Positions 8,012 through 17,301 are shown, counted from the first letter of the stretch. The stretch: DNA of 64,000 bases from Terriglobia bacterium (GCA_020072565.1 JAIQGI010000033.1:1-64000); one strand, 5' to 3'. The notes: generated from the sequence alone by a model not told the origin. A program made the numbers and translations.

Positions 8012-8812
8012 TCACGATTTGTTTCCGAAGATCGCCTCGTGGTAGTGACGGCTGACCACTTCGGGCAGGGTTCGGTTGAAGATCGCCGGGCGGTACAGGC
8101 CCAGGCGCTGGAGCGAAAAGCTGAGCATCACCCCCAGGGTCTTGATCCCATATTTCGTGCTCACACGAAAATTGACGCTTGATGCCTCCGGGAAATAACG
8201 CGCCTGAACGGCAATTTCACGGATCTGGAATCCGTAGTTCAAGGCCTGGGCGATCATCTGCGAATCAAAGACGAAGTCGTCGGAATTGAGCAGGAAGGGG
8301 ACCTTGGTGAGAAGTCTGCGGCTGTATGCCCGGAAGCCGCTGTGGCAATCGGTGAGGCGGGTCCGATAGACGATGTTTTCGAGAATCGTGAGAGCCCTGT
8401 TGGCAACGAACTTCCAGAACGGCATGCCTCCGGCAAGCGCCTGTCCGTTCAAGATCCTCGATCCCATGACCATGTCGGCCTCATTTTCCAGGATGGGACG
8501 AACCAGTTCCGGAACCAGCTTGGAGTCGTACTGGTGATCCGGGTGCAGCATCACCACAACGTCGGCGCCTTCTTTCAGGGCTTCCAGGTAACAAGTCTTC
8601 TGGTTGCCCCCGTAGCCGCGGTTCTGGACGTGGATTACGACTGAGAGCCCGAGCGCGCGCGCAATCTCCACGGTTTGATCGTGGCTCACATCGTCCACAA
8701 GAATAATCTGATGGACCTTGTCCTTGGGAATGTCGGCGTAGGTACGCTCCAGGGTTCGGGCGGCGTTATAAGCCGGCAAAACCACAATAATTTTGGATTC
8801 TGTCGTCGTCAT
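8012..8812 (-). CDS. Family 2 glycosyltransferase (polyprenyl-phosphate sugar synthase-like)
   Basis: 266 residues. KIIVVLPAYNAARTLERTY, IILVDDVSHDQTVEIARALG and GADVVVMLHPDHQYD form the GT-A core, as in DPM1-like enzymes that charge polyprenyl phosphate with a sugar. No C-terminal membrane domain is present. The neighbouring GT39 proteins need polyprenyl-phosphate-linked sugars, so making such a donor is a reasonable inferred role. The ATG at 8812 overlaps the stop of the epimerase gene (ATGA), so the pair is translationally coupled. The last residues (IFGNKS) lie next to a single ATCCAAAATC word in the following spacer. Confidence 0.85.
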   Translation of the reverse strand: MTTTESKIIVVLPAYNAARTLERTYADIPKDKVHQIILVDDVSHDQTVEIARALGLSVVIHVQNRGYGGNQKTCYLEALKEGADVVVMLHPDHQYDSKLVPELVRPILENEADMVMGSRILNGQALAGGMPFWKFVANRALTILENIVYRTRLTDCHSGFRAYSRRLLTKVPFLLNSDDFVFDSQMIAQALNYGFQIREIAVQARYFPEASSVNFRVSTKYGIKTLGVMLSFSLQRLGLYRPAIFNRTLPEVVSRHYHEAIFGNKS

Positions 8813-9807
8813 ATATGATAGAGCTCGCGCTTATATTGAGCCGGGCGCGCCTGAAACCATCGGATGGTCTTCTCGAGGCCATCTGCCAGCGATACCTCAG
8901 GACGCCAGGAGAGGAGTTCGGCCGCCTTGCGGTTGGACGCATACAGCCGCTCAACCTCGCTCGTGCCCGGCCGTTGCCGCTTCGGTTCAAAAACAACCCG
9001 CAGGCGCTTGCCCAGAATGGATCCGATCAAGGCAACCAGCTCTATGACCGAAGTCTCCTGCGCAGAGCCAAGCTGGATGGTCTGGCCTTCGCACGCGGGA
9101 GCAGTCGCAGCCGCTGCGAATCCCCGGGCGGTGTCCTTTACATAAGTAAGGTCCCTGCGCGGGTCCGTGCGCCCGAGATGGATGGTCGAAGACTTCAGCG
9201 CCTGCACTATGATCGTGGGGATGACTGCCCGCGGCGATTGCCTGGGGCCGTAGGTGTTGAAGGGCCGAATGATGACCACAGGCAAGCCATAGGTGCGATG
9301 AAAGCTCTCGGCCAGTTTGTCGGAACCCGCTTTCGATGCGGCATAAGGCGACTGGGGATTCAGCGGATGGCCCTCATCCATGGGCACGAATTGTGCGGTC
9401 CCGTAGACTTCACTTGTCGAGACCTGCACCAGCCGCGAGATGCCGGCCTCGACACCGGCCTGCAGTACGTTCAGGGTGCCGACGACATTCGTCGCCACCA
9501 CGTCTGCGGGATTGGCACAAGAGTAGGGGATACCGATCAAGGCTCCCAGATGGAACACCACAGTGCAGCCCCTGACGGCACCCCGGACCGCCTCGGCATC
9601 GCGCAGGTCGCCGGCGACAACCTCGATTTCCCGCAGTTGTCGCTTGGCCAGGCACTCGAGCATGCCCCAGTCGTTCCGCGAGTTGTAGTGCACGAAGGCG
9701 CGCACACCGGCGCCCTGGGCAAGCACAAGCTCGCAGAGATGGCTGCCGATAAAGCCGCCGGCCCCGGTGACCAGCACCTTTGCCTTCGACAGTTTGATTT
9801 TCTCCAT
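8809..9807 (-). CDS. NAD-dependent sugar-nucleotide epimerase/dehydratase
   Basis: 332 residues of the extended short-chain dehydrogenase family acting on nucleotide sugars. The Rossmann motif is TGAGGFIG (about 14-21), VVAGDLRD binds the adenine, and the catalytic Ser/Tyr/Lys appear in VSTSEVYG and PYAASK (Tyr155, Lys159). RPFNTYGPRQSPRAVIPTII is the typical substrate-loop region of dTDP-glucose 4,6-dehydratase and UDP-glucose epimerase relatives. The start MEKIKLSK at 9807 follows a GGAG at good spacing. The upstream 98-base spacer contains a phrase of the CCGCAGATAGCGCAGAG type. The exact sugar cannot be read from sequence. Confidence 0.88.
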   Translation of the reverse strand: MEKIKLSKAKVLVTGAGGFIGSHLCELVLAQGAGVRAFVHYNSRNDWGMLECLAKRQLREIEVVAGDLRDAEAVRGAVRGCTVVFHLGALIGIPYSCANPADVVATNVVGTLNVLQAGVEAGISRLVQVSTSEVYGTAQFVPMDEGHPLNPQSPYAASKAGSDKLAESFHRTYGLPVVIIRPFNTYGPRQSPRAVIPTIIVQALKSSTIHLGRTDPRRDLTYVKDTARGFAAAATAPACEGQTIQLGSAQETSVIELVALIGSILGKRLRVVFEPKRQRPGTSEVERLYASNRKAAELLSWRPEVSLADGLEKTIRWFQARPAQYKRELYHI

Positions 9808-9905
9808 TGCGACTCCTGCGAATTGAAAACTATAACCGCAGATAGCGCAGAGAAAAACGTAAAAATCTGTTGCCAAAGAAAAAGAAGCGGCGGAGGGAAT
9901 TGCCC

Positions 9906-10952
9906 TCACAGCACACTCTCGTCGTTTTCTGCGCGCTCCGCGTTGATTTTTTGGCTGCGCGCGTGAACCCAGATCGTTCCTCCGTGCCCGCACAGGCTTT
10001 CGATCAGCGCGGGCGGCAGCGCCAGCAGCACGAGCCCGAAATAGCAGAGCTCGAGCGCCCCCTCAACAATCGAGCTCTTGTGCTTCCCGCGCCCCCTGCG
10101 CCCGATCGGATCCAGCCTCGTGGCGAGGCTTGATGCCAGGGAAGCCGGATTGTCCCGGAGCGAAAAACGCGAGACCAGCTGACAGGAAAATCCTGCCTGA
10201 CCTAGAAGAATGGTGAGCGCCTCGGGCGTGAAATTGATCAGGTGGCGCGGTACATCGAGTCCGTACCAGCGCGCGCCGAGCAAGCGCGCCTGAAAGGACG
10301 ATGCGTTCGGCACCTGCAGGATCAGGCTTCCGCCCGGTTTAAGCAGCCGGCCTGCGCAAGTGAGGGCATGCCGTGGATCATGGAGATGCTCCAGCACGTG
10401 GAACATGGTAATGAAGTCGAAACTGTTCCCATCCCAGGCATCTCCGCCGATGTCCCCCTGTCGCACCAGCAGATCGTATTGCTCACGCGCCGCGGCGACC
10501 GCGCGCGCCGACACATCCATCCCGTGGCAAAGAAATCCTCGACGGCGCGCAAGGTGGAGAAAGGTTCCGCTGCCGCATCCGATGTCGAGCAGCGACCGGC
10601 CGCGGGCTCCGGCCGCGCAGCGCTCCAAAAACCGCACGTGATCCATGGCCACGAACTCGCGATAGGCACGTTCCATGCGGCTGAGGGCCCCGGATAGCTT
10701 CGACCCCTGATCTTCCGACCACCAATATTCCTCGGGATAGAATGAAGCAAGGGCGGCAGGTTCAGGAAGAGGGTGCTGGAATATGCAACCGCAGGCCCGG
10801 CACTGGTGCAGGTGGAAACTCCCGGCGGCTATGCCGAACAACCGGTCGGGGACGAGAGCGTAGATCGCGGCGCCCGGTGTGGCGCAGATCGGGCATGCGG
10901 GATGAGCCTCAGGTCTGCTGGAAGGCCGCTCTGCGATCACGGGAGTTCTCAC
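9906..10952 (-). CDS. Zinc-ribbon plus class I SAM methyltransferase
   Basis: 348 residues. An N-terminal zinc-ribbon (Cys20, Cys23, Cys51, Cys54: CPIC and CRAC) precedes a type 12 methyltransferase domain with motif I LLDIGCGSGT (121-130), then FDFITMFHVLEHLHDPRHAL and LLKPGGSLILQVPN. This architecture is common in surface-glycan loci, where such enzymes methylate sugars or act in chain termination. It starts with GTG at 10952, overlapping the stop of the upstream GT2 gene (GTGA). The C-terminus has a hydrophobic stretch (CYFGLVLLALPPALIESL). Substrate not identifiable. Confidence 0.83.
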   Translation of the reverse strand: MRTPVIAERPSSRPEAHPACPICATPGAAIYALVPDRLFGIAAGSFHLHQCRACGCIFQHPLPEPAALASFYPEEYWWSEDQGSKLSGALSRMERAYREFVAMDHVRFLERCAAGARGRSLLDIGCGSGTFLHLARRRGFLCHGMDVSARAVAAAREQYDLLVRQGDIGGDAWDGNSFDFITMFHVLEHLHDPRHALTCAGRLLKPGGSLILQVPNASSFQARLLGARWYGLDVPRHLINFTPEALTILLGQAGFSCQLVSRFSLRDNPASLASSLATRLDPIGRRGRGKHKSSIVEGALELCYFGLVLLALPPALIESLCGHGGTIWVHARSQKINAERAENDESVL

Positions 10953-11671
10953 CCCTGCTTCGCCGTCCTGGCTTCGCGCAGGGCGGAAGGGGTGCGGCTG
11001 CGTGTGAAGCGTTTCCGGATCAGAAAAACGAGGTTGCGATAGCCGTCCCGCCAGGGCTGGAGCTTGATTTCCCCCATCCGGTTGGAATAATCGACGTAGA
11101 TTTCCTTGAAACCGATCCTGCGCTTGCGGATCGCCTCAATCTTGATCTCCTCGCTGAAGGCCATGCCGTCACTCCGCAGATCCATTTCCCGCAAGCTCTC
11201 CCGCTCAAAAACCCACATCCCCGATTGTGAATCCCGAACCCAGCGGAAAAAAAGGATGGACAGGAGCATGCTCAGGAGTTTGTTCCCGACCCAATGCTTC
11301 AGGGACATGGCGCGCCTGTTTTTCAGCGGGAAGCGCGAGGCGGAGAGAAAACGGACCTCGGAGTGGAGGAAGACTTCGAGCAGATAGGATATTGCATCCA
11401 CGGGGTAGGAGTGGTCGCCGTCGAGAGTGACGATGATATCCCCCTGGGCTTGCATCAGGCCGGTCTTGTAAGCCCGACCGTACCCCCGGATCTTCTCATG
11501 AATGACGCGGGCACCCAAGCGGCGCGCCATCTCCGCCGTACGGTCGGTCGAATCGTTGTCGACGACGATGACCTCGTCGACGAAAGAGGGCATGCGCGAG
11601 AGCACCTGCACGATCCCCTCTTCTTCATTGAGGCATGGAATGACAATTGTGATGCGGCGGTCCCTATACAC
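10949..11671 (-). CDS. Family 2 glycosyltransferase, first gene of the glycan operon
   Basis: 240 residues with a GTG start at 11671. ITIVIPCLNEEEGIVQVLSRM, VIVVDNDSTDRTAEMARRLGA and DIIVTLDGDHSYP mark a GT2 fold of the polyprenyl-phosphate glucosyl/mannosyltransferase type. The central part has one hydrophobic stretch (LLSMLLSILFFRWV) that may be a membrane anchor or re-entrant segment. It opens a minus-strand run of coupled genes (GT2, methyltransferase, epimerase, GT2) and is likely to set their common expression. A 158-base spacer separates it from the gene upstream. Confidence 0.83.
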   Translation of the reverse strand: MYRDRRITIVIPCLNEEEGIVQVLSRMPSFVDEVIVVDNDSTDRTAEMARRLGARVIHEKIRGYGRAYKTGLMQAQGDIIVTLDGDHSYPVDAISYLLEVFLHSEVRFLSASRFPLKNRRAMSLKHWVGNKLLSMLLSILFFRWVRDSQSGMWVFERESLREMDLRSDGMAFSEEIKIEAIRKRRIGFKEIYVDYSNRMGEIKLQPWRDGYRNLVFLIRKRFTRSRTPSALREARTAKQG

Positions 11672-11829
11672 GGTGCGAGATCATAACAAAAGACCACCCC
11701 CAGAGAAATGCAGAAAAATTCCCCCGCCCGGGAAGCGTCCATGACGCATAAACGATGCAGAGGGCTGACTGTGCTCGCAGCCGTATGTGAAGGCCCCACC
11801 CGGCAGACGACTCATGAGGTACTCGGCAC

Positions 11830-12885
11830 TCATTTGACGGCATGGCGCTTGTTCCACTCCTCGTCCGACATTATCGTGTCAATCTTGGCTTTCGTCTTGA
11901 GATCGGCGAGGTGTTTTTTGGTGGCCTCCTGCCTGCCTTGGCGTGCGAGGAAGTCCTTGATTTTCGGCTTGGCCGCTTCCAGAGGGATTTTTCCCGCCGG
12001 TTTGAGTTCGATCACGTTGATCAGTTGGTAGCCGATATCAGTCTCTAAGATCGGCGTGAGGGTCCCCGGCCTGGTCGCAAACGCCGCATCCTCGAGGGGC
12101 TTGAGCATAGCCCCGCGTTTGAAAAAACCGAGATCGCCGCCTTTCGGACCAGTCGTCTTGTCATCGGATTCCTTGATGGCAGCTTCGGCAAATGTGATCT
12201 TGTGGTTCTCTATGTCTGCCCGGATAGCCTCGAGTTTCTTCCGGATCTCAGCCTTCTGCTCGGGGGTGGCGTTTTTATCCACTTTCAAAAACAGGTTCGC
12301 GGCGCGCATCTGCTCCGGCTCCTGGAAGGATTGGGAATTTTCATCGTAAAACTTCTGGATCGCGGCATCCGTGGGAGCGGGAATATCTTGAGCCACAAGG
12401 TCGAGCACCTGCTGACATAAAATATTGGTTTCAATCGAGTTGCGCAGATCCGCCTCTTTGAGACCCTGCGTCTGCAGCGCCTGTTGAAACTGGGTTTCGT
12501 TCTGGAACTGTCCCTTCATCGACCGCAAGGTCTCTTCGACTTTGGCTTTGTCGGCGACGAGGTTTTTCTCTTTGGCTTCATTCTTCAACAAGATGGTCCC
12601 GATCAAGGTGTCGAGGGCGTCCCTGTAAAATAGAGTGTTCTTCTGCTGCAGCTGCTGTTCGGTGGCCTGCTGCTTGTTTGCCAGCTGGATCATGAGTTGA
12701 TTGATAGTATCCAGAACCTGCTTTTCGGTAATGGACTCGCCGAGTACTTTGACGACGACCGGATCGGCAATGGCGCCTTGTGTTGCAGGAGCACCTTTGG
12801 CATCCTGACGGCCTTTTTCCACCGACCCTGTCAATGGTGGAAACGCCAGGAACAAGACGATCAGGACCGTCAATTGTTGGATCAT
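11830..12885 (-). CDS. SurA/PpiC-like periplasmic peptidyl-prolyl isomerase
   Basis: 351 residues. The N-terminal hydrophobic segment (LTVLIVLFLAFPPLTGS) is an export signal. A helical chaperone region of the SurA_N type follows (GESITEKQVLDTINQLM; Gln-rich region about 68-85). A parvulin domain spans about 195-310, with EQMRAANLFLKVD, GGDLGFFKRGAMLKPLEDAAF and GYQLINVIEL, the conserved elements of rotamase family PF00639. A charged C-terminal helix ends the protein. It should help fold or escort outer-membrane proteins in the periplasm, which suits a neighbourhood of exported proteins. The ATG at 12885 has GGAG 11 bases upstream. Confidence 0.88.
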   Translation of the reverse strand: MIQQLTVLIVLFLAFPPLTGSVEKGRQDAKGAPATQGAIADPVVVKVLGESITEKQVLDTINQLMIQLANKQQATEQQLQQKNTLFYRDALDTLIGTILLKNEAKEKNLVADKAKVEETLRSMKGQFQNETQFQQALQTQGLKEADLRNSIETNILCQQVLDLVAQDIPAPTDAAIQKFYDENSQSFQEPEQMRAANLFLKVDKNATPEQKAEIRKKLEAIRADIENHKITFAEAAIKESDDKTTGPKGGDLGFFKRGAMLKPLEDAAFATRPGTLTPILETDIGYQLINVIELKPAGKIPLEAAKPKIKDFLARQGRQEATKKHLADLKTKAKIDTIMSDEEWNKRHAVK

Positions 12886-13388
12886 CGAAATAAGTTCTCC
12901 TTGGAAGACTTTGTATCTTGCAACCGATTCCTGAAACGCGTCCGCGCAGCGTCTGGCTCGATCGAATCATGCCGAACGGCAGCGGGCAGGCTCACGGAAA
13001 ATCAGCCCTAATTGTCCATAGACCCGGCGTGTCAGTCAAGGAGTTGAGCTTTGGGGGCGCCTGCGACCTATGATAAGATCCGTTCGGCCTTTACTCGCTC
13101 AGCCGGCGCCAGGGATGAATGCCGCCAGGAGACTTAGCGGCGGATCGCATTATTTTCCTAAGGTTCCCGGAGATAACGAGTTCCGCATGGGCGCTATCGT
13201 TATATTTATGGAACCGATGCGTCTATGACATCGAGCGGATCGACCAACGTGCTGATTTCCGTCGGTCGGTGGTGGGCTTCCGTCCACTCCCCCCTGGAGG
13301 AATAGTTCATCATCCCGATTTAATTTAATTGAACATGACCGATTCCGGACGAGACCGTCGTGGATCCGGTCAGGAGGAGTAGAAAGCA
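12886..13388. other. Divergent intergenic region of about 500 bp
   Basis: This lies between the minus-strand isomerase gene and the plus-strand secreted-protein gene, so it should hold both promoters. On the plus strand TTGAGC and TATGAT lie near 13043-13073 with a 19-base spacer, a weak candidate. A small GCCGC/GCGGC hairpin follows near 13120-13140. Just before the gene is a good ribosome-binding site (AGGAGGAG, 9 bases before ATG). I see no convincing gene: the plus-strand frame at 13119-13328 has no recognisable features. Confidence 0.5.
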
Positions 13389-15740
13389 ATGATTCCCAAG
13401 AAACTCTTCAGGGTGGCAGCCGGCGTTTTGCTGTTGGGGCTCGGCGGGTCCCCGCTTTTCGGGCAGGCGATCTTGACGATCGCATCGATTCCGCGGACCG
13501 CTGCAGATATCGGCGTTACGGAGTTGAGCGGACAGATGGTCATTGGCGTGGTTTCGGGGACGACGGTTTCGCAGCAGCTTCTGATCCAATATTCGACGCA
13601 CATCACCAACAATGCGGCAAGGGAGATTTCGATAACTGGGACGGGAGGCCTTGCGGGCGCCTACGTTCCGGTCCTCGTGGCCGGGGGCGATGGTCTCATC
13701 CTCGATGTCCCCGGCGGCGGCGGACTCGGAGACGCGATCACCATTCGAGGCGTGAGACTGGCCATAGCAGGTCAGAATCTCACCCACGTCATCGCCACCG
13801 TATCTTCGCTGTCGAGTTCCGGCAACGGATTTACTGCAGGTCATAACACAGCCACAGTCATAAGCGACATACAGTCGCCTTTCTCCGTCGATTATGGCGA
13901 GTCTAAACCGCTTTCGTTCACCAATGGCAAAGTGACCAATGGCACCACAGCCTTCGATATCGCCCCGAATTACACCGGAGCCTTTACAGACGCCGTAGGA
14001 GTTTTTGGCCAGACAGTCTCAACCAGGATCCGGATCATCCCGTTCCCTTCCATCCCCGCCGGCGTCAAATGCGTTTTCCCTGGCAGGGTGACTGCCGAAT
14101 CGGGCGCGGTACTGACCACGACTTCCGGTGATGACGAGACGATTCCCCGAGACGATGGCACGACTTCCGTCACCTACATCTTCACCTCGGCCCCAGTCTT
14201 CACGGACGCCCCGGATTCATTTCAGGTATCGGTCACAATGACGGAGATTCCTACCAGCGGAACAGGGACGATATCATTTCAGGCGGCTCTTTTTCCCATA
14301 GGGATCGCCACGCCGAACGAGAACTTTCCGTCGACGGACATTCCACGCTATTGGGAGAACGAGTTACCGAATGCGTCTGACTTGCCGGGCCTGTCGGGCA
14401 CCACGATGCTGGCATTTCCCTTTCGCGCTCTGGTCGATGCTACCTACACCGGCATCGCCCTCACAAATCCGCTGGATCTCGCCGTTAAGGTGACGCTGAC
14501 GCCTTTCGATGCTGCAGGTTCCGCCATCGCACAGCCCGTACTCCTTACCATTCCACCGAAGGGGCAAATGGCAAAGCTGGCCACCGATCCCGGTCTTTTT
14601 GGACCCGGATTCAACATGCTTTCATTTGGCACCATTCTGGCGGTGGCAAAAGCTCCGGTTATGCCGGGATTCTATCTTCTGGGCGATGACCAGGGGTCGA
14701 GGCTGGATGGGGCCACCGCGTATGCAGGCACTCTGCAGAAATGGGTATGGCCCGTCGTCTTCCGTCAGGCCTCAGCTCCTTTTACAGTTTTTGAGCTGTT
14801 CAATCCGAATACCACCTCTGCCGACGCAGCAATGACATTGTACGATGCCAGCGGCGCCCCCATCTCGACGGCTTCGTTAAGCATTGCATCCAATGGGACG
14901 ATGAATCGGAGGCTTCAGGAACTTTTCCCTGGAGTGGTTCTGGACTCGTTCGCAGGCGGCTACATAGCCGGGCAATCCGGGCTCCCTCTGGTCATACGTG
15001 AGACCTTCGGCAACTCCCTCGATTCCAACGTGCTGCCGGGACAACAACCACTGCAGCTGAGCACCTTCTATCTGCCCCACTTCGCATCGGGCGGTGGATA
15101 TACATCAGAGCTGACTTTGGTGAATACCGATGTGAACGTGGTGGCGAATCTCACCGTGACGTTGTTTGACAACAACGGAGCCACACTCGGAAACCCGGCC
15201 AAGATTTCGATTCAGCCGGGCGCGCAGGCGATCCAAACGATCGCAAGCCTGTTCCCTTCCCTGGGTGCAACGTTGGCGACCGGATCTATCCGTGTGGACG
15301 TAGCACCATTCCTGGTGGGGTGGTTCAGTGAGACGCCGGCCGTCGTAGGATCAGTACGATTCAGCGCCGCGAATGGCTCCGGGTCGGCGGCACTCCCGCT
15401 GTCTATTCCTCCGGCCTCCGATTTCGTCTTCTCGCACGTGGCCGAGAATGCAGGTTATTATACCGGTGTGGCAATCCTGAACACCAATCCGTCCGCAGCT
15501 GCTTCAATCTCCCTGGAGGTTTTCAATAACTCAGGGATTCGCATCGGGACTTACTCGACAACGCTGAATCCCGGCCAGAAGATGGCCAAGCTGATTCACG
15601 AATTGGTACCCGCATCGGCGGGCCAGTCAGGAGGTTACATCCACATACTGTCCAGCGTGCCCGTCACGAGTTTTTCTCTTTTTGGAAGCCTCGACGGACT
15701 ATCACTGAGCGCGATCCCAGCGCAAAACATAGGCAACTGA
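13389..15740 (+). CDS. Large secreted protein with an N-terminal beta domain and four repeated modules
   Basis: 783 residues with a signal peptide (AAGVLLLGLGGSPLFGQA). Residues about 27-160 match, motif by motif, the N-terminal half of the protein at 17302-18858 (AYVPVLVAGGDGLILDVPGG, then IRGVRLAIAGQNLTH versus VSGIRVAIAGTSLTS). The C-terminal half has about four copies of a roughly 100-residue module. The module contains FxxxxYTxIALxNP, LTLxDxxGxxI, a PPKGQMAKL-like turn and a GGYIxI-SSxPV-LFG strand. No catalytic motif is seen. A cell-surface or extracellular structural/adhesive role is possible but not shown. A strong AGGAGG site precedes the ATG, and a perfect terminator hairpin follows. 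Confidence 0.8.
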   Translation: MIPKKLFRVAAGVLLLGLGGSPLFGQAILTIASIPRTAADIGVTELSGQMVIGVVSGTTVSQQLLIQYSTHITNNAAREISITGTGGLAGAYVPVLVAGGDGLILDVPGGGGLGDAITIRGVRLAIAGQNLTHVIATVSSLSSSGNGFTAGHNTATVISDIQSPFSVDYGESKPLSFTNGKVTNGTTAFDIAPNYTGAFTDAVGVFGQTVSTRIRIIPFPSIPAGVKCVFPGRVTAESGAVLTTTSGDDETIPRDDGTTSVTYIFTSAPVFTDAPDSFQVSVTMTEIPTSGTGTISFQAALFPIGIATPNENFPSTDIPRYWENELPNASDLPGLSGTTMLAFPFRALVDATYTGIALTNPLDLAVKVTLTPFDAAGSAIAQPVLLTIPPKGQMAKLATDPGLFGPGFNMLSFGTILAVAKAPVMPGFYLLGDDQGSRLDGATAYAGTLQKWVWPVVFRQASAPFTVFELFNPNTTSADAAMTLYDASGAPISTASLSIASNGTMNRRLQELFPGVVLDSFAGGYIAGQSGLPLVIRETFGNSLDSNVLPGQQPLQLSTFYLPHFASGGGYTSELTLVNTDVNVVANLTVTLFDNNGATLGNPAKISIQPGAQAIQTIASLFPSLGATLATGSIRVDVAPFLVGWFSETPAVVGSVRFSAANGSGSAALPLSIPPASDFVFSHVAENAGYYTGVAILNTNPSAAASISLEVFNNSGIRIGTYSTTLNPGQKMAKLIHELVPASAGQSGGYIHILSSVPVTSFSLFGSLDGLSLSAIPAQNIGN

Positions 15741-15753
15741 GGAATTTGGGATC

Positions 15754-15805
15754 AATGACGAGCGGCAAATGACGGGGAGTCGCCATTTGTCGCTCGTCAT
15801 TTTTT
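15754..15805. terminator. Bidirectional intrinsic terminator shared by convergent genes
   Basis: An 18-base stem (15754-15771 with 15784-15801; one G-T pair) is followed by a T-run on the plus strand and preceded by A-rich bases. It lies between convergent genes. The minus-strand gene's stop codon (15797-15799) is inside the 3' arm, so the last codons of that gene are part of the hairpin. Confidence 0.88.
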
Positions 15806-17050
15806 GATCGGCAGGCCGGCTTTGCTCATCCACTCCTCGATTTCCTTCAGCCGAATATCGATCGGCTTTGGTTCCTCGTAGTTGAAAATGACGCCGATGG
15901 TGAGGCCGCCCTTGCCTTCTACCGGTTTGGCAAAGCCCAGAGAGAGCGGTTCCCGGTAGTTTTTATCTGATGTATTCAGGAGCGCGCTCACCTTGAGCCG
16001 GCATTCTCCTCCGGGTGGCAGAGTCTGCGGAAGGGGTTTTACGGCGAAATTGACGCTCTCAGGTGCTGTGATGATCACTTCCGATTTGGAATTGTTCCTA
16101 ACAATTATCTCTTTTTCGCGCTCGCCGCTCAGAAATTTCAAAACCGCGGGAGTGGAGGATACTGGGGCATAAACGAACCCATGGATGTTGAACTGATATG
16201 AAACCCCGACATCCTGCCGGCTGATGACGGTCGTAAACTCCTCATTAATCTCTCCTGCGTAGTTTTCGGTCAGGAGCTCCATCTTTATGTTCCGCCCTTT
16301 CCCGGACGGCAATTTCCTGTCCGGGAGGTTACGAACAAATAGAGCCTCCGGAGAGTTTTTTACGGCAATCCCGAGCGCCTCCTCGCCCGTCAGTTGGTAC
16401 CCCAGGGAGAGACTGACGACATCTCCTTGACGAACGGTCCCGAACTCAAGGGTGCTGGTTTCGAACTGAAGCGCATCCCTGATTGCCTGCTCGCGTTTTT
16501 CAACTTCTCCCGGACTTAATGACGGAGTTTTCGCCTGCCCAGGCGAGTTGGGGAACATGGGCATTGCCGAAACCTTCTCCACCAACACGAACCAGTTCCC
16601 GTTGCGAAAAACCCACTTCTCTGTCACCGGCCAGGAGACGTTTGCAGGCAACATGGGGAATTTTTTCTTTACCTCGACAGTCACGGATACTTCCGCGGGT
16701 TTTCCCGTCAGGGTGAGACCAGTAATCCGGGGCTCGGAAAAATCCGAAGCCTGGCGGTCCTGGAAGTTTTCGCGGGCAGAGGGCTCTACGTACGCCAGCG
16801 CCAGGCGCTTTTGCCCTCGCGCCAGCAAAGACCAATACGAGTTCGCCCTTGAGAGAAGCAGATCGAGTGACGGCTTTGCGGCACTCCTGGGTGGGGAGGC
16901 GCCGGCGCCTTGGGGGGAGGGCTTTGGCGCACCCTGGCCGCCTGCAAAAACGCCTGAAGGCGCCTGCACGAGGAAAACTCCCAGCAAGAATCGAATTGTG
17001 AGCGACCGCAGTCCACCAAGAGGCGTTGGACTGCTGGATAATTGCAGCAT
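15797..17050 (-). CDS. Exported protein with DUF1573-like beta domain, function unknown
   Basis: 417 residues from the ATG at 17050; a TTG at 17119 would add 23 residues. I prefer the ATG, which brings the signal sequence (TIRFLLGVFLVQAPSGVFAGG) near the N-terminus. A Pro/Ala-rich linker follows, then a region rich in beta structure. LEFGTVRQGDVVSLSLGYQL recalls the start of DUF1573/ASH-like immunoglobulin folds, and SGEREKEIIVRNNSKSEVII recalls a second copy. No enzymatic motif is seen. It lies convergent to the 783-residue secreted protein and shares its terminator. Its place between two related secreted proteins may mean a common surface role; this is inference. Confidence 0.7.
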   Translation of the reverse strand: MLQLSSSPTPLGGLRSLTIRFLLGVFLVQAPSGVFAGGQGAPKPSPQGAGASPPRSAAKPSLDLLLSRANSYWSLLARGQKRLALAYVEPSARENFQDRQASDFSEPRITGLTLTGKPAEVSVTVEVKKKFPMLPANVSWPVTEKWVFRNGNWFVLVEKVSAMPMFPNSPGQAKTPSLSPGEVEKREQAIRDALQFETSTLEFGTVRQGDVVSLSLGYQLTGEEALGIAVKNSPEALFVRNLPDRKLPSGKGRNIKMELLTENYAGEINEEFTTVISRQDVGVSYQFNIHGFVYAPVSSTPAVLKFLSGEREKEIIVRNNSKSEVIITAPESVNFAVKPLPQTLPPGGECRLKVSALLNTSDKNYREPLSLGFAKPVEGKGGLTIGVIFNYEEPKPIDIRLKEIEEWMSKAGLPIKK

Positions 17051-17246
17051 CCGGGTCCTACTCTTTCTGAGGCAATCTATCGTTCGTTTTCTTGCAAGAC
17101 GGCCGATGGCCCTTCGCAAAGAGAATACTACACGAGGAGGCCTCTTTGTAGTATCAGATACACCGACCTTATGACCTTCGTGTCTCGGACGCGGTTGACA
17201 ACTTGCCGACCGTATTTATTCATCGAGGGAATCGAAGAGGACGGAT

Positions 17247-17280
17247 AAAAAAAGGGGTTGCCCTCGGGCAACCCCTTTTT
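17247..17280. terminator. Strong bidirectional intrinsic terminator
   Basis: The stem GGGGTTGCCC/GGGCAACCCC is flanked by A7 on one side and T5 on the other, so it can work in both directions. It lies 20 bases past the stop of the minus-strand secreted-protein gene at 17302 and serves as that gene's terminator. Confidence 0.93.
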
Positions 17281-17301
17281 ATCATTGGCAAACCAGGGAA
17301 A

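Noticed and set aside
13119-13328. Possible 69-residue gene in the divergent spacer
   Set aside because: No ribosome site, no recognisable motif and no hydrophobic or domain pattern.
13389-15740. Exosortase/PEP-CTERM or LPxTG sorting signal
   Set aside because: The C-terminus has neither motif nor a terminal hydrophobic helix with basic tail.
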